A stretch of DNA of 64,000 nt from Opisthorchis felineus (GCA_004794785.1 SJOL01009709.1:330883-394882), one strand, 5' to 3'; counted from the first letter of the stretch, positions 49,888 to 62,200 are shown. Numbers and translations: made by a program. Notes: a model not told the origin generated them from the sequence alone.

Positions 49888-50232
49888 GTGTATCAGGTCC
49901 AAATGGACCATGACACAAATAGCTACATAGCGGTAAAAAAGGACAGAATAGCTTTATTAAAGCAACACTACTTAAACAGTTTGAGAGAATACGACCGGCT
50001 TTATGCTTCTTGGGGCATATTCGATAGGCGCAGTTTACAGGTGTTTGTTGATCATACACTTGACTTCGAATTGCCCAAAATTCACACTTATTTAAAAACC
50101 AAGAGGATATACTATGACACCTTGAACGTTGTAACAACCGAAAAGAGAGGAAGCCTTTACAAAGTACATTCAGTTAAAGAAGACCACTATAAACGAGAGA
50201 TCCTGCTGGAATTCCTTTGGGTTTATCATTAA
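49888..50232 (+). CDS. Unrecognised 114-codon open frame
   Basis: Charged, protein-like composition (KKDRIALLKQHYLNSLREYD near the start). An acceptor-like GTGTATCAG lies just before 49898 and a GT after TTACAG at about 50040 could be a donor. The frame ends at a stop after LLEFLWVYH. I do not recognise a family. It may be a real exon or a chance frame; the unusual length for this AT-rich region is the only argument. Confidence 0.3.
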   Translation: MYQVQMDHDTNSYIAVKKDRIALLKQHYLNSLREYDRLYASWGIFDRRSLQVFVDHTLDFELPKIHTYLKTKRIYYDTLNVVTTEKRGSLYKVHSVKEDHYKREILLEFLWVYH

Positions 50233-51758
50233 AACTAAAGTGGTTGTGAGCCAAATAGCTACGTTTATTGCCGAAACGAACCGCCTGCCGTCTAAAATCA
50301 AGCCTTCTTTGTTCCACAGCTATAGGTGGTGCAAATTTAAACCATCAAACGCTACCACAGCTTACCATGCTTGATGTGCGTGGCTGATGGCTAATAATAA
50401 CTCGGAGCATCCTCCTAAAGCCAACAAACTAACGCGAACAATTTGTTATATGCACTTCCAGTCAGTGCCCAGATTTTTTTACATGAACTGATCTGACGTT
50501 AAGAATCAAACAAAGTGCCCATAAAGATATTTCACCCTGTTGGCGAGCACATCTTAGAATTTTGGGCACATACTTGTAAAAAGTTCAAAACTCCAAAAAC
50601 TCTACCATCGAAGAGTTCAGAAGGCTAAGCTTCCTTACAATACTAAAGAGAAGTCTCCGATACGGACGGATAACAGGTTAAATGTATCAATACGGCAGAC
50701 AGAAAGTTAAATCGGGCGCCACAGAAGTTCTTTCCAGCAAAACGGTTTTTAGCTAAAGTGCATCATTCATTCTTGTGTGTCGCTACTGCGCCTTTACGAA
50801 GTGGTCTCATTTTGAATTGCTGGTATCGTGCTGTTTCCCTACATGCTGGAGAAGATGCATTCACTTGATTATGAGTTGATGATAGAACGCACCAAACGAT
50901 GGTTTTACCTATAACACTACATTTTTAGTATAAGCTTAAGTTTTTGATAACTTCGGTCTTGAGGCTTTTCCCGTTACTTTATCCAAACTTTTTTCATGCT
51001 GGTGGTACTCATCTAATAGGCTAGTCATTTTAATCAACTTTCAAGACACATAAGAAGGGATTACGCACAAATTCCAGTAGAGCCAGTCTGTACAAACAGA
51101 TCAGAATAATTAAGAAAGTTTAGATGAAAATGTCTGGCGAAATCTGTCACTTGGAAATGTTAGGCTAAAGGATGGCTCGGGTGTTGATGAACAGACAACA
51201 AGACATCAGGAGAAGAACGGTTTTTTATACGGACTGGCCACACAAAACACCCTTACCGACTGAAATCGATTTATTCACAAAAAGGGTGTTACGGTTTTAA
51301 AAATTCCTTGAATACACAGCAAATAAGGATTAAGCCGCAAAGAAAGAGTCCCTCCGGTCCAAGTAGATCAGGTGCATTATTTGTGAAGGTGAGCTCTGAA
51401 TTTCTGGTCACTGCTTTATCTCAGGTTACCTGCAACTGCTTTCATCCCTGAGCAAGTTGGAGGACTACTAAGTGCATTGCTCAAAGCCTACAAGTTCAAT
51501 ATCCTCCATTAGCACACAGACATGAATCAGATACACCGATTTGCATGGGTACCGCTTAACTGTATAAAAATGCATTGAATGTTGTGACGTGATATCCAGC
51601 ATAATATGTCCGGAGGACATCATAAACTGAACTTGGCTGTTTGACTTAGGATTCATCATCAAAACTTGTTTTACCAGCCTAAGAGACCAACATAAGGTTC
51701 ACATTTTACATGTTCAGTACCAAAGAAAGCGCAATAATGGACACGTATGTAGACCTAC

Positions 51759-52121
51759 TTTTCTTCCTCCCCACAAATTATCCGGATTTAAAACACGGCA
51801 ATTTCGCCAACAGATATCCCGTAAATATTCACTGAACATTTTAGCTCCATTCTTGCACCTTTCGTGAGCTTCAGTCAAATTATCCGGTTTCCTTCGGAGA
51901 GAAAAATAGTTTTGGCCTTTAAGCCACATATGGTTGATCGTAAACATCCACTTATCAAAAGGGTTTTTCAGACCCAAACGAGATTCCGTGATGCGTTGAA
52001 CATTGTAAGCCAGCGGTGGAGCATGCGTTCTGTGATAAAATTCCTCCGAATTTGCTTTTCGATGACTTAGGTTTAATGATGAAACTTCTCGTTGCCCCGT
52101 TTCAGTCAAGTCAATCGTGAA
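51759..52121 (-). CDS. Unrecognised exon-like segment (363 nt)
   Basis: A strong acceptor (GTTTGTTGATCCAG) and donor (AAAA|GTAGGT) bound exactly 121 codons, phase 0 to 0, inside a longer open frame (51714-52181). The peptide is hydrophilic, with FTIDLTETGQREVSSLNLSH at the start, NPFDKWMFTINHMW in the middle and CWRNCRVLNPDNLWGG at the end. No family was recognised. Clean splice sites around a multiple of three argue for a genuine exon of an unknown minus-strand gene. Confidence 0.42.
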
Positions 52122-52422
52122 CTGGATCAACAAACAACGTAGAAAAGCTCTGTACAGTAATCCACACTTAACACACGCCATATTGGATAACCGCTGAATT
52201 GTTCATCAAATTGGACAACACTCCAGCGATGAATAGCGCAATCATGCTGGTGCACCACAAAACGTCCTCACCTGTCAAGTGAAATCATAAATAGATTTCA
52301 TAATAATGCTGTCCACTGTAACTCCTATTTAGTGCGTTAAAACTATTTACAAGTTCAAAATCTGCACGAAATTCGGAGCAAGTCTGCAGTAACTACATTT
52401 TCAAAACTCCACCTTTGTTATC

Positions 52423-52749
52423 CTAATTTACTCTGTTTTCATGCCGTTTATCTGTAAATGGCACCCCTGCCACAAATGCATGTTTGTTATCTAGGGCGGG
52501 TGTTGCTTGCTCAGGTTTTTCTGTTATTGCTTGGTTTGCTAACTTTGGCAATACGGTTAAGAACATTTCTTCATCAACCAAAGCGACACATCGGCTGAAA
52601 ACGTCGAACCCTAAAACGAAACCTACATTTTGACTCAGGTGACCACCAGACAGTTCAGTTCTACTTTCAATGCAGTGTGACAGGTGGATGAGTTGAGGAC
52701 ATGTGGACGCCCTGAGCGCCCTGGGAGTTAAGGATGAGGCAGTCACCAA
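52423..52749 (-). pseudogene. Possible retroelement aspartic-protease scrap
   Basis: A 108-codon frame contains LGFDVFSRCVALVDEEMFLT, resembling the second conserved block (LGMDFLxxFxxxID) of retropepsin domains in LTR retrotransposons. The DTG catalytic block is not seen. Resemblance is weak and could be chance. Confidence 0.22.
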
Positions 52750-53159
52750 AAAGATATTTGAGTTTTATCTGAGAAGGATAATCGCGCTGAAACCTGAGGA
52801 TTCATGTAAGGCTACGGGGTTCTAAAAGTGACTGATTGGACTAGCACAACGAGACCACGTGGGGGCACAAAAGAGTGGCAGGTTAGACTGGCCGAATGCG
52901 TAGCTTTATTGGAACCGTTATAGGGGGTTTGACGAGCGATGGGATATATGGTTCATGGTCCCAGATGTTTGTCGCTTCGCAAGGAAAGAATAGAATGGTA
53001 TCTGGTTTGTTTTAAAGCAGGTAGAAAGAATAAAATCCAAGGATGCCTATTCACTTTTATCTGAGTGTCCTAACGCTTTTCTGGTGAACGTGTTTTTAAG
53101 GCTTTTTATCAGCGGTTTGAATCACTGTCACTTACACAATGGCGCCGCACACTCAGCCT

Positions 53160-53673
53160 CTACCAACAGAGTAGGGTTTGGCCGGAGAGCGTACGCATGG
53201 AAGATGTGAGAACATATCCATTTGGAACTCTGCTAAGGCTTTTAAAAGCGAACCCACTGCAGACACCGACACCAACTGTGGGTGTGCAACGGGCGAAGAT
53301 TGACAACTGGTGAGGTAAAAGCCCGGCCATGCCAGTTTCATCCAAATGCGGGTGGGAAGTATATGTAGATTCCGCCAGAGGCCCAAGAAAAGGCAACGAG
53401 GATACATTGAAAACCAGCTACTGATTCAAAGACGTTCTTAATTAAGGAGCAAATCGGATGTAGTTTGACCATACCATACTGAGAGGAGATAAAGCTATGT
53501 TGATCTAGGGTCATCGGGTTGTCTAAAATGACCTTCTTGAATTGGTTCTGCATCAGCCTGCGTTGCATGATGTTAAGACCGTTGGAACCGTGGTTGTACT
53601 GGTCGCGCTTATTTACTGCCTCATATGAATAGTAGTTTTTCTGTCTCTTGACTGACTCTGGAACAAGGAGCAT
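53160..53673 (-). CDS. Unrecognised minus-strand open frames, possibly exonic
   Basis: A 111-codon frame (53673-53338) includes MQRRLMQNQFKKVILDNPMT. A second frame (53396-53160) includes GFAFKSLSRVPNGYVLTSSM. The NGYVL motif is seen in Cache-type domains, for instance of calcium-channel alpha2/delta subunits, but the rest does not clearly agree. Composition is less AT-rich than the surroundings. No confident splice sites were found. Confidence 0.22.
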
Positions 53674-54629
53674 GGTGACTCCTTGGAAAAGGATATTGTT
53701 GGCGGCGGTACACTATTTAAGCAGGCGGGAGTTGATGTTATCTAGACTTGATGAACTACAGGGGTGGTGCGAGGACATAAACAGCTGCATTTGAGTGATT
53801 AATAGACTGGCTAAAAGCAAGGAACGACGGCGTTGTCCAGATGCATGTACGTTTCAAAAATGGGATCGAATGTGTTACGTACGACCACGGATTCTCATCC
53901 GGGGTGCACAGTTTTATCCCAAACCAGTGTGTGAAATGAACGCTTTGCTGTAAACTGCGGCACTTCTCTGCATGCAAGCTCAAAGCAAGATGTCTCGATG
54001 TGCCGCAGCTTTACTGAAGTTCTTTTAAATTATTATTTTTTCGTAATTTTTCGCACACACTTCAATTTGGAAGATGTACCAGCCTGCTTCAGAAAGTTTG
54101 TTGTTCAGGCTGTTTTCTTCACAAACTTTTCTAAAGACCTTCAAAGATTAAATGGATGATAGTTAAGTAGAATGTACACGGGCACTGGGTAGCAACTACA
54201 ATGCCATTTTTCATTATGAGCAGCTTCACTGTTGGTGTAGCCTGCAACCGCCGAAACCCAGGGAAAGTGAGGAAGTCAGACAAGACTGATAATTTGAGCC
54301 CATTTTTCAATGACAAACAATGTTAGAAGCACCGGTAGCTGCGTCAATACTTAGTTTAAGAAGGCACGAAGCCCATCTATCGGTCACCTCTTCTCACTTT
54401 TTTCACAATCATCACTACTAATTGTTGTACCCAGGAGTGTTTGCAAAACAACGCCTGAACAATGAGTTATGCACGCGTGATGTTTGGTGAACTACGGAGC
54501 GCTGTTATTTAAAGTGCGACAGTTTTTAGCCGTCGAATTTGGGGGGGGTTTTACCTCCCAAAATATCCACAACCACCGCAAGAAAAGTCAGATCGCTCCT
54601 TTGAGTAAGTAACCAGCAGTTTGATTTAA

Positions 54630-54872
54630 GTGTGGACTGTTGATATGTCTTCGCTTCTGGACCAGCCTTACACGTGCGGGCGGTTGCCACCGGCACAGTC
54701 GGAGCAGTGCTTCGTCAGTCCGCAGCAGATCATGCTATTCCGACGTTTCCCAGACGCCGTATATGCCGCTGAAACACATGCAACTAAATGTTTTGTGTGT
54801 GTCCCTATGAACCAATTCATCTCCGGCACGTATGTATGGGTAACAGGGATACTATCATGTGTACCCTTATAG
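54630..54872 (+). CDS. Unrecognised open frame in a GC-richer island
   Basis: An 80-codon frame beginning with two possible methionines (MSSLLDQPYTCGRLPPAQSE). A GC-richer island of about 1.4 kb starts here. Potential donors (AC|GTATGT, GG|GTAACA) lie near its end at about 54830-54842. It might be the first exon of a plus-strand gene ending at 55953. No domain was recognised. Confidence 0.25.
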   Translation: MWTVDMSSLLDQPYTCGRLPPAQSEQCFVSPQQIMLFRRFPDAVYAAETHATKCFVCVPMNQFISGTYVWVTGILSCVPL

Positions 54873-54959
54873 ATGGCTTGTGTAGAAAGTGCAGCAAAGC
54901 AGGTTCCCTCCGATCACCGTAATAACACATATTACTCCACGACGTGTAAATACTGCCCT

Positions 54960-55340
54960 TTGTAAATACAAAACTACTCCCCTTCCCCACGATTTCGGAG
55001 TTCAAACTCAACTGCAACTGGGCTGACCACGAACGTCTTCAGTTTGTTCATTCTGGTAGTGAGGAAAAGGGGCCATCTGAAGAACGCCAAACCGCCTAAA
55101 ACCGAGCACACCAATATGACAGCCTCAAACATACAAACGGAAGGTGGCCCGGCTTACCGATCGGCTATTGCAAAAATGATATATTCACCGGTTGTATCGA
55201 TGTTACCGGAGGGAAATCCCGGAGGGAAGCGGCTACGTTTTGAATGTGGCCTAATAAATGACCATCTACGCATCTTTCCCTGTTTTGAGAAGGCTAGTTT
55301 GACAAACCCAAAGAATCCGATATCACCGTATTGGATCTGA
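54960..55340 (+). CDS. Unrecognised open frames, possible internal exons
   Basis: One frame carries EFKLNCNWADHERLQFVHSG (about 54995-55055). Another (55044-55340) carries GGKRLRFECGLINDHLRIF. The two peptides resemble each other (KLNCNWADHERLQF versus RLRFECGLINDHLRIF), hinting at a duplicated module. No family was identified and the splice sites are unclear. Confidence 0.22.
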
Positions 55341-55641
55341 CAAGCTCAGATGTGTCCACGCTAATCGACTTGTAGTTTCTGGTGGGAAACCCAGAGCCCT
55401 CTCAAACGTCATCATCTGTGCTGTACAGGTGTGTTCCTTCTGCCTGGCGATGCGGCTCCAATGTGTTCAGTTGTTCTTGTTATTTGGGGGCTGTTCAGCT
55501 CCATGCAGTCAGGAACCCAATTTATGGATATTTTCTCAGGCCGTTTACTCATCCACCATTGGTGGTTGTCGGAACACAATCCACCGCAGCAATGGATACC
55601 CCTGCGTCGTTTCAAAGCCCCACCCCCTCGGCGGCCTACAG

Positions 55642-55953
55642 GAAAAATCTAACCGGGTGACGGTCAAAGTTCAGCTGTTGGAAACCCAAAAAGCCACAAC
55701 CCTCACCAAGCGGTTAGTTGTCCAGATGCAAATCTTGCCGCACGAACACTCAAAGTCCGTGATTGGTAACCTACTAGAAGTTTATTTCTATGAGGAGTGT
55801 GCCCCGCCGTTTCGTCCCGCTACCCAGAGGTGCCGAGAAGATGTGTTTAGATACTTTGCGAGGCTCACGGCCAACATAGACGTGCAAGACGTGGCCACCT
55901 TCGTGTTAGTTGGGGTTGCACACGCCAAAGTCCGCTTCATCAGCCAGACATGA
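55642..55953 (+). CDS. Unrecognised terminal-exon-like segment
   Basis: The acceptor CGGCGGCCTACAG is followed by 103 codons and a stop. The peptide has protein-like composition: RVTVKVQLLETQKATTLTKR, then EECAPPFRPATQRCREDVFR and ANIDVQDVATFVLVGVAHAK. A frame on the other side of the acceptor (55382-55641) is also open. I do not recognise the family. It could be a host gene or an unknown mobile element, since a long repeat begins less than 1 kb downstream. Confidence 0.35.
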   Translation, partial: EKSNRVTVKVQLLETQKATTLTKRLVVQMQILPHEHSKSVIGNLLEVYFYEECAPPFRPATQRCREDVFRYFARLTANIDVQDVATFVLVGVAHAKVRFISQT

Positions 55954-56689
55954 CACGTTCTTCCAGCCTGCTACACGAAGTGATTGTATACATACAACAT
56001 TTAACGACCTTATCACTCCTTGAACAGGAGCAGTCACGGCTATTGCCTGTTGGCTGTTTCCGCCATGCACTATTCGTTGTTTGGAGCTGACAGAACTGAC
56101 TCAGTGATTGGCGAACCATACTCTTACCTTTCTGTTCAATTCATCTAGTAGCTTCCAGATACACCACAGTCCCTATCCATTATCTCAGGAGATCTCGCAC
56201 AAACGATCATTATCTGTGTACTGTCCTTCCTCCCATTAATCCCCCGAAACTTTGCACAACGGAGACTCTCTGATTACATTGCTAAGCTGAGCTGAAAACT
56301 ACTTCAGCTCCTTGTCTAACTCACCTTGACGTCGCCCACACCAACTAGTCTAACGGCTAGCCTCCTTGCTAACTACCTCGACGGCCAAGTACTCACCATC
56401 CCAAAAATTGTGCAACTACTCTTGCCCCGGCCTTGCGCCTTCTGATCGACTGACACTCAGTATAAACGCGGGACACAACTCTTGCATCAGGATCTCAATG
56501 AATTGCATACACCCCGAGAAGAAGCCTACTAATAATGATTGTTGTGTCCTCATAATAAATCGGCAACCTCATTCAGTCCTTGGCTGCTTGGCCAGCCAAC
56601 AAAAATGTACCCTTTCATAGGTACGTTCAACTTGCTTTCATCCCCTTTAGACTATTTTTTCCACTGGTCACCGTCTCATCTGCTGCCCC

Positions 56690-57560
56690 CCGACACTCAT
56701 CAGACTCTGCTGCTCTCATCGTATTCCTACCAAGTTCCTCCTCTTCCCAAGCTTTGAACTTCGGCTGTAGTGGCTCAAATGCCCCGTACAACCGTTATTC
56801 ATTCAATCTAGCCGGTCTCCGGTTCATAGATATGCTCCCCTAACTGAATGGAAATTACCCGTGACCCTACGTCGGCTTGGCCCTACCTGCGTCAGTCCCC
56901 TCGTCTAACCCAGATCCAGCTGCCACGGAAATGCGTAGTTCCTCTCCGATTGCGGCAAAATTGACGACCGTTAAGGGGCTGTCCAGAAACCGAAGTATAT
57001 CAGTGCAATGATGACGTGGCACTGCCATACACATTCTGATGACACTCCCACAACTATTTTCTTCAGAATTTTGACCGCCACCTCTCGCTCACTCGAGTCT
57101 GTAGTTGCAACTGCGAATAAATGTTTCACCTGGCCCCAACCACCTCTGGGACGAGTTCATTCTAAACCGCTGAAGCTTTCGTTCGGATTTAATCGACCTG
57201 TTTTTTCCGCTGCAATTTCAGTTTGCCCCTCCCACGAGTTCAACGATTTCATTTACGGTGTTCGTTCGGCGCTATGCTCTAGCACTGTCACCCCACCAAA
57301 AATATCCTTTAAACCATTTCCATTTTGCCTTTTGTGACCCTGGCCATTTACTCAACCGCCCAAGGTCACTCATGGCCAGCAATGTTTTTTTAGTTTTAGT
57401 CTATGTCAGCCGGCTTCATCTTTCAACTAATCGTACCCCACGCACCATTGTTCTAGTTTTTTCGGTTCCCACAACTACGGTGACTTTTTGCGTAACAAGC
57501 GTGTCTCGTCGGTTGTGCTTTCCCCCCGTTCTGTTGTTGCCTGCCGCGTTCCTGTGGTAA
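56690..57560 (+). repeat. Long direct repeat, copy A
   Basis: It aligns by eye with 61195-62200 in the same orientation. Shared blocks appear in order: TCTTCCCAAGCTTTGAA, GGGGCTGTCC then AAACCGAAGTAT, GGCACTGCCATAC, CGAATAA..CACCTGGCCCC and GTGACCCTGGCCAT. The repeat is pyrimidine-rich on this strand. It has no intact frame, and its class is unknown. Confidence 0.65.
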
Positions 57561-57612
57561 CACCCCTATCACGCTTTAATTGGCATGTTTCCTACAAATT
57601 GGAAAATAAACC

Positions 57613-57632
57613 TAATAATAATATTATTATTA
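57613..57632. repeat. AT palindrome
   Basis: A perfect 20-base inverted repeat of TAA/TTA units just after repeat copy A. It is probably a low-complexity end rather than a functional site. Confidence 0.6.
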
Positions 57633-57659
57633 ATAATCGGGTGATAGTGGTTTCCGGCG

Positions 57660-60600
57660 AAAACGAGCCGGAGTAACTACCCGCCACGTTTTATCCGGTG
57701 CGTAGTGATTAACGTCCCTGAAGAGACTTCAATGAACAGAACAAATTAATGATGTAAGTCAGATATAAGTCACAGGAAAAATACCTTAAGGAAGTCTTGA
57801 CTCACAGTTTAGGAGAAAAATCACAAAGGTCCGTATTCCGCTGAACTACAACAACACGTAGAAAAGTTTATACGTTCCTGTTATTCCAAACCTCCGGTGG
57901 ATGCATTACTAATCTACTGATGTAAATGGATAGGTAAAGTGTTTGCAGCTACATTGTTTTGACGTTCGGAATTAGTGATAGCCAACATTATTCAGGTGCC
58001 AGTTACGATAACATTTGCTCAGCAGAAGGGAAAAGTCCCGTCAAGCCCAAGGATCAGAGGCTTGTGTGTTTAACTGAAACAAACTGTCGACAATAATGTG
58101 GCCAATCTTGACGGGGAGAAAAGAGGATATTGAGATGGAAAAATGACGGTTTACAAGTGCTACGGATGCCTCTAATAAATAAAAGTATATAACTCGTCAA
58201 CGGCGATTTTATGTTTCAGGAATGGGTATGTCAGACAAACTACGGTTAACATAGTAGCGGGTCTGACAGTTACGACAGGCAGAAAGGTAGGCGACAACCG
58301 TTATAACGACGAGGGCAATTGTTGGCTAAATCTCATGACAAGACCACCGCCCCATCTAACGAACTCAAGCTCACAAGCGTGAAGCTTTCCACTGGGAAAG
58401 AGCGTTCACCAGGGTAATTTCAGTTCACATGCAAATTGTCTAGAAGTGCTGCATTGCCTTCTGACTGGTTAATCAGCCTTGAGATTGGGGATCCTTCACG
58501 GGGATGCGTAGTCGTATCATTATTGCACAACGTATCAAGTTGTTGTCGATTATTATGTCGGCGCAGGGAATGTTCACCATGCTACAGCGTTGTGCCAAGC
58601 TTCTGTAATCCAGTTTGCTTAATTTTTTACGCCATATGAGTATAACGGAATTAAACGTTATTTAATTATCAACCTAGGCGGAATTTATGCTGAAAATTAT
58701 GTAAAACTTATCCCCGACTTAAGAGAAATCGTGGACGATCAAAATATGACACTATTCCTTTAGCACTTTATTGGGCACACATTTAAAATTTCTCGGAAAC
58801 TGTAGTTTGAAGGAAGAAACCTTCAACATAACGCTCTGATATTTGATGGTATATATTCGAACCCTGAAAATCTCCACATGCGGCCGCAGTTTTGTTGGAG
58901 GTTCTTTAAACGAACTCGAGGTCCACTATGGGCACGGGATTCGTAATTTGATGGTGTAACGCAATTGAAACTGAACTGTTCCTGCTTATACGTGTTTGTC
59001 ATATAACCCTACGTATGTGCATCTCTCTTCCTCTCTGTTACAGGTACACCCGACTAAACCCATTGACTGTTTTCATACCATGTTGTTTTACCTTTGTACA
59101 CTTTCGGTTTCGGTTTCGGTTCGAATGCACGTGTGTTGTTGTCACGTTCTGGTCTTCTCTCTTGTGTCACCCCACCTGTGCGAATGTGTGCTTTGTGTGC
59201 CGTGTGGATTCAATAATACCAATTTCCATATCTGCGCATTTCAGAACCGGCGTGTGCCGTCACTACATCCTCGCGAGCGTCCAATATCGCTGACTTCCTG
59301 ACATCCCACGCTACAATGGCTCCTAGTGGTTTTGCGTATGGTCTCCGAGAAAACGGTGGGAAATCTTGTGGAAAAGCTGGTTTTTCACGTGTTTTCTTCT
59401 GTATTGGGTTTAGAAATAATCTCAAAACTACATGAATAATAATTACGCTCTCTATGTCCGCGCAAGCTCAAAATTGAGCAGCCAGTTGCTACCTGTATAT
59501 AAAAAAGTGTTCTGTCGTTGCGGCAGGCATCCCGCCGAACAAAGCCAAGGAATTCGTCTCAGCTAGTAAGTTTTTTTGTTTTTTGTGATGGTCAGCACAC
59601 ACCATATCGGGCGCAGAGCACGGTTTAATATTCACCGGTATACCGAACCATCAATCAACCAACCATCATCAAGTGCTGTTGGATGAATCAGTGGTTATGG
59701 GCAGAATAAGCACACAGCACAATGAGGTGGCCAGTGCTTTCCAGTCCTGGCACAAATCAAACGGATTGAGATTGTGGGTGCACGTAACACGCTTGTCCAG
59801 GAAATATTAGGGATATCGTGAACTACAGGAAAACCATCAGACTGGGTATGGTAGTCGCGGTACCGTCATCGCAACGCCGTACTTGGGTTCATGGACAGCC
59901 CAGTACATGAACTTCTTGGGTGAGTCGTTTGGGGTTGTCATTTTAGTTAGGATTTGCCAAGGAATCGTGACAAATTAAAACCAGGATGCACCAATAATAT
60001 TCTTGGGTCCATCGAGGGCGCACGGTGGTCCACTGCCGCTATTCACACGAGACAATAAGAGAGCCGTGTCTACACTGGGGACTCAAAATAGGAGAAAGTG
60101 TCAAAACGGTCTGCTAAAAAGCACTATGATATAAGTTAGACTGCGACCCGAAATAACAAAACAGCCAAAAGTGGTCACAATTCCTAACTACTTCATTGAA
60201 GCGTCACTGCCCGATTTCAAAAACGGTAATCGATATTCATGTGTAGATAATGGGTATGCAGTCGATGTGAACGGATGTGGGCATATGTGATTATGAGGGA
60301 TGTGAATTGGCTACATCGTGCGCAAGTAAGGTAGCTTGGAGCTTGCGGAGACCTGAGATCAGAGATGTCTGGTGTTGTTGCGTGTTAGTACGATGAAGTG
60401 ACCTTAGAATGTCGCTGTGGCAGCCTAAAGGAAACCGTGGAAACCGTAAAACGAGTTGCCTATGAGGCGTCATCCCACGTGTATTTTGTGGGTCTCTTAG
60501 CACCTTTTGCTCTGCTTTCAATGATTTTTTTTGATTAAAATGAAGATTGTCCGGGATATACGCTACAACCAGTGCAAGCTCAGGCCGGCGGCACAGGCAT

Positions 60601-60715
60601 ACTACAAAAGGTGTTTCTCTTTTAGTTTTCTCTTTCCTCCGTTGCAGAAGACGGGTAATGAGGTTCAGCATACCGTAGGACTATCCTTTGGGGAGGGCAT
60701 GCAGTGAAGTGAGAT
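57660..60715. other. Region without recognised genes
   Basis: It holds a pyrimidine-rich segment at about 59.0-59.3 kb with three TTTCGG repeats (59101-59118), a TATATAAAAAAG box at about 59496, and a 126-codon minus frame (60291-60671) rich in arginine and leucine with no known motif. None can be assigned. Confidence 0.35.
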
Positions 60716-60880
60716 TTGTCAACCTTGCAGTCTCAGAAGAATAGCCCCTGAGGGTCGGTGTCGGCGAAGCCATAAGGTGACAGTAAGCGGTTTTTCGGTT
60801 CTGCACCGGGGGTTTCCATTGAAGAATGTGTCAAAAACCAGAAGCTGCATTGGTTAGGCCGAAAAGGTCAATCAGGTAGG
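60716..60880 (+). pseudogene. Second RTE-like LINE scrap
   Basis: DNA from about 60730 matches the RTE-like remnant at 28.3 kb: CTCAGAAnAATAGC, GGGTnGGTGTCGGCG and CATTGAAGAATGTGTC followed by CCAGAAGCTGCATTGGTT occur in both, in the same order. Only the segment around RIAPEGRCRRS can be read; it lies immediately upstream of repeat copy B. Confidence 0.6.
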
Positions 60881-61194
60881 ACTTATGTGGATGTGCGTGC
60901 AAGACACATTCTAGGGATATGCTAGCCCATCATCTCGGAAGTTCACCCTCGTCAGTCCTTATACTTCTGATTTTCCGAACCACACTACCTGTCTGCATGC
61001 TTATACCGGTTTGCACTAGAACTCTTGTACTTCACTATCATATGTTAGCAAACCCAACCCTTGCTTGGTTGCTAGTTGACTAAGTGCAAATCCATCCCTA
61101 TCCCATCTCATATAATCGCCCACTGTCACCACTTTAATAGCGGTAGATGTGATGTCTTTCTCCCTATATATATTATCGCACATTAGCCCATCTG

Positions 61195-62200
61195 ATGTCT
61201 CCTCAAACTCACTATGTTTGCTAATGTCATCCCAATCCCTCGTCTTCCCAAGCTTTGAAATTCCGCAATATCAGGTATGGACGACCTGGCTGACAGTTAT
61301 CCACTCCACTTGGCCTATGAATCTACACCCACAGGGATCCCCAACCGGACCGAAAGATACCTTCGATCTTATATTGGTTTCGTTCTACCTTTGTTTCTTT
61401 GGCCAGCCCAAAAATTCCGCTGCTCAGAGAATTGCACATCCCAGCCCAATGAACTTAAATGTGACGTCCGTTACGGGGCTGTCCGAAAACCGAAGTATGT
61501 CAGGCCATTGATGGCACGGCACTGCCATACCCAGTTTGATAGCACACCCGCAACTATTCCGTTCCAATTCTCGACCTTACCCTCTCGCCCACTCGTTCTA
61601 TTAACTACAAATACGAATAAGCTTCTCACCTGGCCCCAGCTGCCTGCATGATCTGTTCATTCCAAACTGCTGAACTTGCCGTTTGAATTTGACCATTTTG
61701 GTGGATTTTCATCCCGTGCTCCCAACAAAAATCAATAATTTTCTACACAGTTCGCGTTCCGGCTCGTGCGTTGGCACCATCTCTCTCTTCCAAGGGACTA
61801 TTATGCCCGAGTCTACAACAGCGACACCAGTGAGTCTCTACAGTTTCAATGTACACCATGATCCTGAAGTTCCCGTTACCATTTATCCGCTTTGCTAATT
61901 CCTCCACTTCCTTATCCCCACTTACGATTTTCGTGACCCTGGCCATGAGCCCAACTGTCCAAGGCCACGAAACCTCAGTGGTGGTTTTAGGTTTAGGCCA
62001 ATTTGACTGGTTGGATGACGCCAATTCTGCTGCTTCACCAGATCTGATGTTCTAGCTCCCCATTTTCCGCAGTTTACACTTGTACTGCGTCAGGCATAAA
62101 GCCTGTTGTTTTGCCCTCCCTTGTTTTGTTTTTGCCCGCCATCTTTAAATTCTTCCGATCTGATCTTGCTCGGTGTTTTATCCAAAAAAGCATAGCAACT
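61195..62200 (+). repeat. Long direct repeat, copy B
   Basis: Partner of 56690-57560, about 4.5 kb downstream. It extends a little further before similarity fades. A minus-strand frame at 61743-62024 (LMARVTKIVSGDKEVEELAK) crosses it, but it is not preserved in copy A and no domain was recognised. Confidence 0.65.

Noticed and set aside
59490..59570. TATATAAAAAAG box followed by a possible first exon with donor TAGTAAGTTT.
   Set aside because: No coding frame or transcript evidence follows; a single TATA-like string is common in AT-rich DNA.
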